64,000 nucleotides of DNA from CBDAPU01 sp965198875. Lineage in GTDB: Bacteria > Pseudomonadota > Gammaproteobacteria > Eutrophobiales > Eutrophobiaceae. A model generated the notes under the pieces. The model was not told the origin of the DNA. It saw only the letters and a list, made by a program, of their open reading frames with translations, and ran no database searches. The DNA is taken from NCBI GenBank assembly GCA_965198875.1, contig CBDAPU010000001.1:2232001-2296000 (forward strand). The letters run 5' to 3'. The first letter of the stretch is position 1. Each line of letters starts with the position of its first letter. The position numbers were made by a program, and so were the translations under genes. Positions 17,497 to 25,892 of this stretch are shown here, one piece after another.

Positions 17497-19463
17497 ACAT
17501 GCCTGTTATATTGCCCCAGAATATCGTGAATCAACTGCTCCTGTGAGAAGCCGTAAACATCATAGTGCTGGCTCCCTTCAAGCAGATACACCTCCGCCCG
17601 GTAGAACTTCTCAGTCTCATTTTTTTTCCTGCCTGTCGGCGCATAGGCAAAATCGGGTTTTAGCATGCTGCGTACATGCACCGCATATAAAAAATCCATC
17701 TCTGAGCCGTGAAGAATACGCAACTCGTTGCCTTCCTCATTGATCTCAACCTCGACGTCATTTGTGTGGATCTCTTCGGCCACCTTCTTAATCGCCGGGC
17801 GCACAGTGGATTTGATGAACGCCTTCATGCTGTCTTTGTCCGGATAGGAGAGCAGTGCATCCAGCCGCTGTTTCCAGGACGTGATGGTGGCGTCTCTGCC
17901 GGAGATGATCACATCCGGGACAACCTCAGCGCCCTGGAGCTTTGCCGCTTCCACGCGCAAACCCTTGAGCAGGCCAAGACAGGCGAAAACAATCACGAAG
18001 GTAAATGGCAGCGCCGTGGCAATCGTGGCGCTTTGAAGGGCTCCAAGGCCGCCGCTCATCATCAATACGGCGGCAACCAAACCTTCCGTTACCGCCCAGA
18101 AAACCCGTTGCCATACGGGCGGGTTCAGGTGACCACCGGAGGTGATGGTGTCAATCACCAGCGAGCCAGAGTCCGATGAGGTGACAAAGAAGGTGGTGAT
18201 CAAAATAATGGTAATGAAAGACACCACGCTGGAGAACGGCAGGCTCTCAAGGAAAGCAAAAATGCTGAGCGGCAGGTTATCTTTCACGGCGGCGGCAATG
18301 GCAGAGGCATCGCTCGCCAGTTCCAGCGCTAAGGCGCTGTTGCCGAAAGCGGTCATCCAGATAAAGGTAAAAGTGGTGGGTACCAGCAAAACGCCAAAGA
18401 TGAATTCGCGGATTGTCCGCCCCCTTGAAATACGGGCGATAAATATGCCCACAAACGGTGACCAGCTAATCCACCATCCCCAGTAAAAGAGTGTCCAGTT
18501 ACCGATCCAGGCCTGATCATCCTCATACACATCAAGCCTGAAACTGCGAGCGACAATGGTCTCCAGATAAAGGCCAATATTTTCCACAAAGCTGTTAAGG
18601 AATAAGACCGTTGGCCCGGCGATAATAACAAATACCAGCAGCAGCGCCGCCAGCACCATGTTGACCTCTGAGAGCTTTTTGATCCCGGCATCAAGCCCCG
18701 ATACCACAGATACAGTGGCGCACAGTGTGATAATGCTGATGAGGATAACCTGGGTGTTGGCGTCAAGCGGCACATCAAACAGGTGATTGAGACCCGCGTT
18801 CATCTGCGCCACGCCAAAACCAAGCGATGTCGCCACACCAAAGAGCGTGCTCACAACAGCGAGCACATCGACCATATGCCCGAGCGGGCCGTGGATGCGC
18901 TCTCCTATCAGTGGATATAACGCCGAGCGAATGGTCAGCGGCAGGTTATGGCGAAAGCTGAAATAGGCGAGGATCAAACCAACCACAGCATAGATAGACC
19001 AAGCGTTAATGCCCCAGTGGAAAAACGTGATCTGCATCGCCTGTTTGGCGGCCTCGATGGTGCCGGGCGTTGCCCCGGGCGGCGCAAGAAAATGGGTGAT
19101 GGGCTCCGCCACCCCGAAGAAGAGCAGCCCGATACCAATGCCCGCTGAGAACAGCATGGCGAACCAGGATAGAAAACTGTATGCCGGCTCAGACTGGTTA
19201 GGGCCCAGCTTAATGGCGCCGGGGCTGCTGAAGGCCAGATACAGGCAGAAAATCAGAAAACCACTAACAGCGAGCATATAGGCCCAGCCCATGGTTTCTG
19301 TGACCCATGCTTGAATACCGCTGAAGAGCGCACCGGCCTCATCGCCCGCTGCCAATGCAAGCATAACAAGCGCCAGAATAATGCCGGCAGATGGGAAAAA
19401 GACCGGGGGAAGGATGCCGGATTGGCTCGTCGCTAAATCCCTGCTATCGGCATGTCCAGACAT
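17469..19463 (-). CDS. BCCT family transporter (betaine/carnitine/choline type)
   Basis: An inner-membrane carrier of 664 residues with twelve hydrophobic segments. BCCT signatures are clear: FFHWGINAWSIYAVVGLILA, the Trp-rich GWWISWSPFVGIFIARISRG and SAGIGIGLLFFGVAEP. A hydrophilic C-terminal tail of about 150 residues, as in BetT-type proteins, includes a DxxHHY-like end (HYDVYGFSQEQ); such tails sense osmolality in known members. Probable substrates are glycine betaine, choline or a related trimethylammonium compound. The ATG at 19463 follows GGAGGG; an ATG 24 bases earlier lacks one. The gene looks intact, unlike its neighbours. Confidence 0.9.
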   Translation of the reverse strand: MSGHADSRDLATSQSGILPPVFFPSAGIILALVMLALAAGDEAGALFSGIQAWVTETMGWAYMLAVSGFLIFCLYLAFSSPGAIKLGPNQSEPAYSFLSWFAMLFSAGIGIGLLFFGVAEPITHFLAPPGATPGTIEAAKQAMQITFFHWGINAWSIYAVVGLILAYFSFRHNLPLTIRSALYPLIGERIHGPLGHMVDVLAVVSTLFGVATSLGFGVAQMNAGLNHLFDVPLDANTQVILISIITLCATVSVVSGLDAGIKKLSEVNMVLAALLLVFVIIAGPTVLFLNSFVENIGLYLETIVARSFRLDVYEDDQAWIGNWTLFYWGWWISWSPFVGIFIARISRGRTIREFIFGVLLVPTTFTFIWMTAFGNSALALELASDASAIAAAVKDNLPLSIFAFLESLPFSSVVSFITIILITTFFVTSSDSGSLVIDTITSGGHLNPPVWQRVFWAVTEGLVAAVLMMSGGLGALQSATIATALPFTFVIVFACLGLLKGLRVEAAKLQGAEVVPDVIISGRDATITSWKQRLDALLSYPDKDSMKAFIKSTVRPAIKKVAEEIHTNDVEVEINEEGNELRILHGSEMDFLYAVHVRSMLKPDFAYAPTGRKKNETEKFYRAEVYLLEGSQHYDVYGFSQEQLIHDILGQYNRHVHFLNIART

Positions 19464-19573
19464 ACAGAGCCCTCCATATTTTTGCATCTTTCAAGGTCTG
19501 AGAACTGACTATATCACCTGCTCCTGAAATATCCAGAGAGGGCTTATCCCCTCATCGGGGTATCGCATGTATA

Positions 19574-20171
19574 TTATTCGGTGAGGACCTGACGCAGGAA
19601 GCTGTTGTTCCAGCCTGCCTTTTTACCGATGACCCTGAGGGATTTTTTATCTTTAGCCTTGCCCGGCAGGTTCATGGCCGTGTGCTTGATGACAGCCCAA
19701 TTCCTGGGTGGCTGATCCTTGACACATGCGACCATCGTTGCGAGAAAGATCATGTCCAGCAGGGGGGGTTCAATACCCCGGTGAGATCGGACGGCATGGG
19801 TAAACTGTTTCAACTTCGGCGGCAGGGATGAGATATGACAGCATCTCTGCGTGGTCGTCTTGCCGTCTACCGCAACAGTCCTGTCGCCGAGAGTGCCGCT
19901 CAGTGTTGTTGCCCATGCTGCAGATCTCCTATGGAACGGCTCGGATCAAGCATGGGAGATACGGTCGACAGGGGATCATGGAAGGGAATACCGTAGCTGA
20001 AACCGGACAATTGGCGCAGAAACGCAGGCCCTTCTTCCCCCATATTCCGCAATATCGACAAAACTCTCGCTACCTGATATAACTCCTTACAGGGTAAGGA
20101 GAAGGATTGCCTCCAGCGCATACAGTACCGTTGTCTGTTGCCGGGGATCGTCAGGATTTGACGCAAGAGAT
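19574..20171 (-). mobile_element. ISAs1-family transposase, degenerate copy
   Basis: Read on the minus strand, three frames together trace an ISAs1-type transposase. It starts as NPDDPRQQTTVLYALEAILL at about 20160, has an in-frame stop, then GVISGSESFVDIAEYGG. After frame changes come GIPFHDPLSTVSPMLDPSRS, VAVDGKTT (the conserved DGKxxR region) and the C-terminal part FTHAVRSHRGIEPPLLDMIF to a stop at 19574 (ending KAGWNNSFLRQVL). The catalytic middle is largely deleted. It is separate from the N-terminal ISAs1 fragment at 14.3-14.55 kb: both run on the minus strand but in the wrong order to be halves of one copy. Confidence 0.8.
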
Positions 20172-20451
20172 TAAAAGCACGCAAGTTTTTTCAGCGTAAG
20201 CCCTTCCAGATTAGTATTCTTAAAACCTCACAATCAGAGAAGTATCGCTTTGATACATTAAAAATATATGCATACGATACCTTATGATAAAGAGCCAGCA
20301 ACCAGCTTGAACCTGGGACTCAGATCGCCGATAGTCCCGCCAGTGCATTACATCGAAATCCTCGGATCCCGAGTCGGCAATCAAAACAGATGACATCAAC
20401 CCGTGCGAGTTGTCAAACCGCGCAAGAAGATCAGATTTTTAAGGGGGAAGC
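20172..20451. other. Non-coding spacer before the methyltransferase gene
   Basis: AT-rich, with no coding frame or RNA that I can support. It presumably contains the promoter of the methyltransferase gene at 20452, but no convincing -35/-10 pair stands out. Confidence 0.4.
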
Positions 20452-21162
20452 ATGTTGACGGATGAGCAGATCAGGGCCGGGCAGGCCGCCTACACACCGC
20501 TTGCCCTGCGCTTCTATGACTTGCTGGTGCTGGGCTTTTCCAACCGCTTCCTGTGGCGTTGCCCGACGCGGCACCTTGAGTCCCTGTATCAGCGCAACGT
20601 CTCGGCCCGTCATCTTGATATTGGCGTCGGCACCGGCTATTTCCTGGATAAGGTCTCCTGGCCTGTCGCCAGTCCGGCCATCACCCTGGCGGACCTCAAC
20701 GCCAATGCTCTCACTGCCGCCGCCAACCGGATCGCCCGCTATCAGCCCGCATGCGTTGTGGTCAATGCCCTTGAGCCGATGGCGATTGACGGCCGGTTTG
20801 ACTCGATCGGGCTGAATTATCTGTTGCACTGCCTGCCGGGGGACTATACCGACAAGGGCGTGGTGTTTGACCATATAGGGCCGCTGATGTCAGAGGAGGC
20901 GCGTGTCTTCGGCGCGACAATTGTCCAGGGCGATGCTCCGCGCTCTGCTGCGGCACAGGCCCTGATGAACTTTTATAACCGCAAGGGCATTTTTTCCAAC
21001 AGCGGCGACACACAAACCGGACTTGAAAAGGCGCTCAGAAAACGATTTTGCAACGTCCGTCTGCAACGGCATGGTGCCGTTGTCCTGTTTGAGGCATGGA
21101 ACCGGCCCGGTGCCGGTGCAAATGATGCGGCAACATCATCAGGACAGCAGAAAAAGCCCTGA
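20452..21162 (+). CDS. Class I SAM-dependent methyltransferase
   Basis: A 236-residue cytosolic protein. The SAM-binding motif I is HLDIGVGTGYFLDK, motif II is LADLNANAL, and the later FDSIGLNYLLHCLPGD fits motif IV/V of small-molecule methyltransferases. The ATG at 20452 follows AAGGGGGAAG. The N-terminus (YTPLALRFYDLLVLGFSNRF) is the type seen in methyltransferases acting on small lipophilic or polyketide-like molecules, but the substrate is unknown. No operon partner is adjacent; the next gene is tRNA-Val. Confidence 0.8.
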   Translation: MLTDEQIRAGQAAYTPLALRFYDLLVLGFSNRFLWRCPTRHLESLYQRNVSARHLDIGVGTGYFLDKVSWPVASPAITLADLNANALTAAANRIARYQPACVVVNALEPMAIDGRFDSIGLNYLLHCLPGDYTDKGVVFDHIGPLMSEEARVFGATIVQGDAPRSAAAQALMNFYNRKGIFSNSGDTQTGLEKALRKRFCNVRLQRHGAVVLFEAWNRPGAGANDAATSSGQQKKP

Positions 21163-21398
21163 TATTAAGCGGCGCCCGATACGGCTTTTCCATCTTCCCC
21201 GCCGGGTGATATTGCAGATGCTGGCGGTGCCTTCAGCTATTCAGATCGCTTATCGGACACAGTTTGTTTGATGTCGCGGTATGCGGTGGGTGTTACTGTG
21301 AAAGGGCGAGAGCCCTGCATGAGCGGGAAAGAATAATTCTGATATGGGCTTATTCCATATCATCCACATTTCTTATATCCTGTGTTGCCTTAGGCGAA

Positions 21399-21475
21399 AG
21401 GCGCGTAGCTCAGTTGGTTAGAGCGCTTGCTCGACACGCAAGAGGTCGTTGGTTCAACTCCAATCGCGCCTACCA
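21399..21475 (+). tRNA. tRNA-Val (anticodon GAC)
   Basis: A 77-base cloverleaf: acceptor AGGCGCG pairs fully with CGCGCCT, then discriminator A and an encoded CCA. The D arm is GCTCAGTTGGTTAGAGC, the anticodon stem CTTGC/GCAAG, and the T arm GTTGG-TTCAACT-CCAAT. The seven-base anticodon loop is TCGACAC, giving anticodon GAC for valine. Position 33, almost invariably U, is C here (21432). A tRNA-Val gene just before thrS is usual in gammaproteobacteria. Confidence 0.93.
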
Positions 21476-21720
21476 GTTTTCAGGGGCAGTTTCAAGAGCA
21501 ACCATCTTGGCTCAAGGCAGGATCAGGGCCTTTCGGGAAACGCACTCCGCCGCCTCGCTCCCCGGTATTTGAGGGGGGTGATGATGGTGCGTCAAGGCAG
21601 TCATTTTGAAACCAGCTCTACAGGACAACAACATCAAGACCACAACATCAAGGCAACAACATCAATGCTCTTTGACATGTGATCTGTTGTGGGGATCACC
21701 ACTGATCATGAGGAGATAAC

Positions 21721-23634
21721 ATGCCTGTTATTACGCTGCCGGACGGCAGTCAGCGTGTTTTTGAACAAGCCATCTCTGTTTTAGATGTTGCCCGGGAGAT
21801 TGGCCCCGGCCTTTTCAGGGCGACCCTGGCCGGCGAGATCGAAGGCGCATTGGTGGACGCCGCCCATATGCTTGATAAGGATACGTCCCTTCGGATCATC
21901 ACGGACCGGGACGCCGAAGGGCTGGAGGTGATCCGCCATTCCTGTGCCCATTTGCTGGCGCAGGCGGTAAAAGCATTATTCCCAGAAGCGCAGGTCACTA
22001 TCGGCCCGGTGATTGAGGACGGGTTTTATTATGACTTTGCCTATGAGCGTGCGTTTACACCGGAGGATCTGGAGAGGATTGAAGAGAAGATGGCGGAGTT
22101 GGCGAGGCGGGATCTTCCCGTGACCCGGACGGTCATGGCCCGGGATGAGGCCATCGCCCTGTTTCGGGATATGGGCGAGGAATACAAGGCGCAGATCATT
22201 GAATCGATACCGGTCGATGAGACATTATCACTGTATCAGCAGGGCGATTTTATCGATCTCTGTCGCGGCCCCCATGTGCCCGGCACCGGCAAACTCAAGG
22301 CTTTCAAGCTGACCAGACTGGCCGGCGCCTATTGGCGGGGCGATTCCAGCAATGCCATGTTACAACGGATCTACGGCACCGCCTGGCCGGATCAAAAGGC
22401 GCTGAAACACCATTTACAGCGGCTGGAAGAGGCAAAAAAGCGCGATCATCGCAAATTAGCGAAGAGACAGGGTCTGCTCCACTTTCAGGAAGAGGCCCCC
22501 GGGATGGTGTTCTGGCACCCTAAGGGCTGGACGCTGTATGGCCTTGTAGAAGACTACATTCGCCGGAAAATCACCGCCAGAGGCTACCAGGAGATCAACA
22601 CGCCGCAGATGGTGGACAGGCGCCTGTGGGAGAAGTCAGGGCATTGGGAGAAGTTTCATGCCGACATGTTCACCACCCGTTCCGAGAGTCGTGAATATGC
22701 CGTCAAGCCCATGAACTGCCCCGGCCATATCCAGGTGTTTAATCAGGGCTTGAAAAGTTACCGTGATCTGCCGCTGCGTTTCGCCGAGTTTGGCTCCTGC
22801 CACCGCAACGAGGCGTCCGGCACCTTGCACGGACTGATGCGGGTCAGGGGGTTTACCCAGGATGACGCCCATATTTTCTGTATGGAATCGCAGATCCAGG
22901 CTGAGGCCGCTGAGTTTATTGCGCTGTTGCTTGAGGTCTACCGGGACTTTGGTTTTGATGAGGTGCTCATGGCGCTGTCCACGCGGCCGGCCGACCGTGT
23001 CGGCAGTGACGCCGTCTGGGACAGGGCTGAGGCGGCGCTGGAGGTGGCCGTCAAAAACACTGGCATGGCGTGGACATTACAGCCCGGTGAAGGGGCGTTT
23101 TACGGGCCGAAGATCGATTTTTCCCTGAAGGATTGCATCGGGCGGACCTGGCAGTGCGGCACCTTGCAGGCGGATTTTTCCATGCCGGGGCGTCTTGGCG
23201 CCCACTATGTGGATGAGCGCAGCGACAAGCAGGCGCCGATCATGTTGCATCGGGCGATTTTGGGCTCGCTGGAGCGTTTTATCGGGATCTTGATAGAGCA
23301 ATATGCGGGCGCCTTTCCGGCCTGGTTGGCGCCGGTGCAGGTGGTCATCGCCTCCATCACTGAAAAGCAGGCCGATTATTCAGAAAAAATTGCCGCAGCT
23401 TTGAGAAACCGGGGATTCAGGGTCGATACTGACTTGAGAAATGAGACGATCAGCCTTAAAATCCGCGAGCATGCCATACAACGTGTGCCGTATCAGTTAA
23501 TTATCGGCGCCCGTGAGGTGGAAAACAACACGGTCGCCGTCCGTACGCGCGATGGCGAGGACCTGGGAGCCATGCCATTATCCGATTTTGCCCATCGTCT
23601 GGATGAGGATACAGCGCGACTGGGGCGGGTATAA
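21721..23634 (+). CDS. thrS: Threonyl-tRNA synthetase
   Basis: A 637-residue class II synthetase charging tRNA-Thr. Domains in order: TGS (residues 1-60), the editing domain (HSCAHLLAQAVK, matching the HxxxH zinc/editing site, and CRGPHVPGTG), the catalytic core with zinc ligands (MNCPGHIQVF and later Cys/His), motif 2 (FGSCHRNEASGTLHGLMRVR), and the anticodon-binding domain at the C-terminus. The length is as in E. coli (642). The ATG at 21721 follows GAGGAG. It heads the translation gene block thrS-infC-rpmI-rplT-pheS-pheT. Confidence 0.98.
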   Translation: MPVITLPDGSQRVFEQAISVLDVAREIGPGLFRATLAGEIEGALVDAAHMLDKDTSLRIITDRDAEGLEVIRHSCAHLLAQAVKALFPEAQVTIGPVIEDGFYYDFAYERAFTPEDLERIEEKMAELARRDLPVTRTVMARDEAIALFRDMGEEYKAQIIESIPVDETLSLYQQGDFIDLCRGPHVPGTGKLKAFKLTRLAGAYWRGDSSNAMLQRIYGTAWPDQKALKHHLQRLEEAKKRDHRKLAKRQGLLHFQEEAPGMVFWHPKGWTLYGLVEDYIRRKITARGYQEINTPQMVDRRLWEKSGHWEKFHADMFTTRSESREYAVKPMNCPGHIQVFNQGLKSYRDLPLRFAEFGSCHRNEASGTLHGLMRVRGFTQDDAHIFCMESQIQAEAAEFIALLLEVYRDFGFDEVLMALSTRPADRVGSDAVWDRAEAALEVAVKNTGMAWTLQPGEGAFYGPKIDFSLKDCIGRTWQCGTLQADFSMPGRLGAHYVDERSDKQAPIMLHRAILGSLERFIGILIEQYAGAFPAWLAPVQVVIASITEKQADYSEKIAAALRNRGFRVDTDLRNETISLKIREHAIQRVPYQLIIGAREVENNTVAVRTRDGEDLGAMPLSDFAHRLDEDTARLGRV

Positions 23635-23651
23635 CGGGGAGGAGATCACGT

Positions 23652-24167
23652 ATCGCACTTGAAAAACAGAATCGCCTGAATGGTGACATTACTGCGGCAC
23701 AGGTCAGGTTGATCGGCACAGATGGTGAGCAGGTGGGGATTGTGGCGCTCAATGACGCCCTGGACAGGGCGGATGAGGCCGAGCTGGATCTGGTCGAGAT
23801 TGTCCCGAATTCAGCCCCCCCCGTTTGCCGCATTATGGATTATGGGAAATTCCTGTTTGAACAAAGCAAGAAAAAGCACGCCGCAAAGAGAAAACAAAAG
23901 CAGATCCAGGTGAAGGAAGTGAAGTTTCGCCCCGGCACGGAAGACGGGGATTACCAGGTGAAACTACGCAACATCACTCGGTTTTTAAGTAACGGCGACA
24001 AGGTGAAGGTGACCTTGCGTTTTCGTGGTCGGGAAATGGCGCATCAGGAGTTGGGTAGCAGGATGTTAAACAGAATCGAGACGGACCTGGAAGATCTGGC
24101 GATTGTGGAACAACACCCCAGGCTGGAGAGCCGTCAGATGGTGATGGTGTTGGCGCCGAGGCGATGA
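23652..24167 (+). CDS. infC: Translation initiation factor IF-3 (AUC start codon)
   Basis: IF3 binds the 30S subunit and screens start codons. The frame carries NRLNGDITAAQVRLIG at the N-terminus and KEVKFRPGTEDGDYQVKLR plus RFRGREMAHQELG in the C-terminal domain, all typical. There is no ATG, GTG or TTG between the thrS stop and this N-terminal motif: the only well-placed codon is ATC at 23652, seven bases after GGAGGAG. Starting at the TTG at 23709 would remove the conserved NRLN-DIT segment. A non-canonical start is the known autoregulatory device of infC (AUU in E. coli), so ATC is taken as the true start, giving 171 residues. Confidence 0.93.
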   Translation: MALEKQNRLNGDITAAQVRLIGTDGEQVGIVALNDALDRADEAELDLVEIVPNSAPPVCRIMDYGKFLFEQSKKKHAAKRKQKQIQVKEVKFRPGTEDGDYQVKLRNITRFLSNGDKVKVTLRFRGREMAHQELGSRMLNRIETDLEDLAIVEQHPRLESRQMVMVLAPRR

Positions 24168-24207
24168 TCCTGTTTGCAGACAGGGCTATTTGTGGAGTGA
24201 GATGAAA

Positions 24208-24405
24208 ATGCCAAAGATGAAAACAAACCGGGGTGCGGCAAAGCGTTTTGCGAGAACGGGATCAGGACGCATTAAACACCGACAGTCTTACCGTAGCCAC
24301 ATATTAACGAAGAAGAGCGCTAAACGGATTCGCCAGTTACGCACCATGCAGCTGATCGATAAACACGATGAGAAATCGCTCTCGCAGTTGCTGCCATACA
24401 GCTAA
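24208..24405 (+). CDS. rpmI: 50S ribosomal protein L35
   Basis: A 65-residue basic protein with the family start MPKMKTNRGAAKRF and core HRQSYRSHIL. The ATG at 24208 gives the standard length; earlier in-frame starts would add a non-homologous leader. It lies 40 bases after infC and just before rplT, the universal order. In E. coli this pair is autoregulated by L20 through mRNA folding. I could not identify an equivalent fold by eye. Confidence 0.96.
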   Translation: MPKMKTNRGAAKRFARTGSGRIKHRQSYRSHILTKKSAKRIRQLRTMQLIDKHDEKSLSQLLPYS

Positions 24406-24417
24406 GAGGTTCTCGCC

Positions 24418-24777
24418 ATGCCAAGAGTAAAACGGGGCGTCACCGCCCGCGCCAGACACAGGAAGGTTATCGAGCAGGCCAAGGGCTATCGTGGCAGACG
24501 TAAAAACGTGTTTCGTGTGGCCAAGCAGGCGGTCACCAAGGCCGGGCAATATGCCTATCGCGACCGACGTCAACGTAAACGGCAGTTTCGCGCGCTCTGG
24601 ATTGTCCGCATCAATGCCGCCGCAAGAGAGCAGGGTTTGTCATATAGCCGCTTTATCAATGGTCTGCATCAAGCTCATATAGACATTGATCGAAAGCTGT
24701 TGGCGGAACTTGCGGTATCAGATAAACAGGCTTTTCAGCAGCTTGCCACTCAGGCCAGGGCCTGCCTCGCAAGTTAG
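24418..24777 (+). CDS. rplT: 50S ribosomal protein L20
   Basis: A 119-residue rRNA-binding protein needed for 50S assembly. It begins MPRVKRGVTARARHRKVIEQ and carries the basic N-terminal helix and the globular end (LWIVRINAAAREQG, YSRFINGL). The length equals that of E. coli L20 (118) within one residue. It starts 12 bases after rpmI with a GAGG site and is followed by a hairpin with a T-run before pheS. Confidence 0.97.
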   Translation: MPRVKRGVTARARHRKVIEQAKGYRGRRKNVFRVAKQAVTKAGQYAYRDRRQRKRQFRALWIVRINAAAREQGLSYSRFINGLHQAHIDIDRKLLAELAVSDKQAFQQLATQARACLAS

Positions 24778-24803
24778 CCAGCCGGTAACAAGCACAATCT
24801 GCA

Positions 24804-24840
24804 GAGGAGAAGGCGCCCGCCCTTTCCTCTTTTTGTTTTA
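24804..24840 (+). terminator. Terminator or attenuator between rplT and pheS
   Basis: GAGGAGAAGG at 24804 pairs with CCTTTCCTC at 24821 (one bulge) around a GC-rich loop and is followed by TTTTTGTTTTA. In E. coli the same position holds the pheM leader and attenuator controlling pheST. No Phe-rich leader peptide with a start codon is visible here, so it may act as a partial terminator. Confidence 0.65.
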
Positions 24841-24894
24841 TACAGGATGTATTGATGCCCGAGAGTGGCGCCGTAGCCTTCGAATACCCGGACA

Positions 24895-25875
24895 ATGGAA
24901 GACATAACAAAACTCACTGATGTTGCCTGTGCCGAGATCCGGGCGGTCACTGATCTGGCCGAGCTGGACGCCTGTCGGGTGAAATACCTGGGCAAAAAAG
25001 GGCGACTGACCCAGGGATTGAAACAGTTAGGCAAACTACCTGCTGAGCAGCGACCCAAAGCGGGGCAGCTTATCAATGCGGCAAAACAGGCATTGCAGGC
25101 GCTGGTTATGCGAAGGAAAAAAGAGCTGGAAGATGCACAGTTAGCCGAGCAGTTACGAAGGGAGGCCATCGATATCACCCTGCCGGGCCGTGGTCAGGAG
25201 CCCGGGGGCTTGCATCCGGTGACATTGATCCTGCAGGAGATTGAGCGCTTGTTTCTGGAGATCGGCTTTACCGTGGTGGACGGGCCGGAGATCGAGGATA
25301 ACTACCACAACTTTGAGGCCTTAAATATCCCCGAGCACCACCCGGCCCGGGCCATGCATGATACGTTTTATTTCGATGCGGATCTGTTGTTACGCACACA
25401 TACCTCCAACGTGCAGATCCGTTATCTGAAAGAAACGGAGCCGCCTGTGCGTGTTATTGCGCCGGGACGGGTTTATCGCTGTGATTCAGACATGACGCAC
25501 ACCCCGATGTTTCATCAGGTTGAGGGGATCATGATCGATGAGCATATTACCTTCGCCCATCTGAAGGGCATACTCGAAGAGTTCGTGCACCATATATTTG
25601 GTGAAGATGTGAGAACCCGATTTCGTCCGTCCTATTTTCCTTTTACCGAGCCATCGGCAGAGGTGGACATGCTGGGCGAGAATGGTTGGCTGGAAATCCT
25701 GGGCTGCGGCATGGTGCATCCTGCAGTATTGGAGAATGTCGGTATTGATAGCAGTCGCTATTCCGGCTTTGCCTTTGGCATGGGGGTCGAGCGCATCGCC
25801 ATGCTGAAGTACGGCATCGATGATATACGGCTGTTTTTTGAAAATGACTTACGTTTTCTAAGCCAATTTAATTAA
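24895..25875 (+). CDS. pheS: Phenylalanyl-tRNA synthetase alpha subunit
   Basis: A 326-residue catalytic subunit (E. coli 327). It has an N-terminal coiled coil (about residues 1-85), then the class II core with LPGRGQEPGGLHPVT (motif 1 region), YRCDSDMTHTPMFHQVEG (motif 2) and FAFGMGVERIAMLKYG (motif 3). It forms the alpha2-beta2 enzyme with PheT. The ATG at 24895 overlaps no other gene and is preceded by GGACAATGG rather than a strong ribosome site. pheT follows after 17 bases. Confidence 0.97.
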   Translation: MEDITKLTDVACAEIRAVTDLAELDACRVKYLGKKGRLTQGLKQLGKLPAEQRPKAGQLINAAKQALQALVMRRKKELEDAQLAEQLRREAIDITLPGRGQEPGGLHPVTLILQEIERLFLEIGFTVVDGPEIEDNYHNFEALNIPEHHPARAMHDTFYFDADLLLRTHTSNVQIRYLKETEPPVRVIAPGRVYRCDSDMTHTPMFHQVEGIMIDEHITFAHLKGILEEFVHHIFGEDVRTRFRPSYFPFTEPSAEVDMLGENGWLEILGCGMVHPAVLENVGIDSSRYSGFAFGMGVERIAMLKYGIDDIRLFFENDLRFLSQFN

Positions 25876-25892
25876 AGCATGGCGGGCCTCAA

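Noticed and set aside
14265..20171. One ISAs1 element split by insertion of the intervening genes
   Set aside because: Both fragments lie on the minus strand, but the N-terminal one is at the lower coordinate, which is the wrong order for two halves of one interrupted copy; the 19.6-20.2 kb remnant also contains its own N-terminal motifs.
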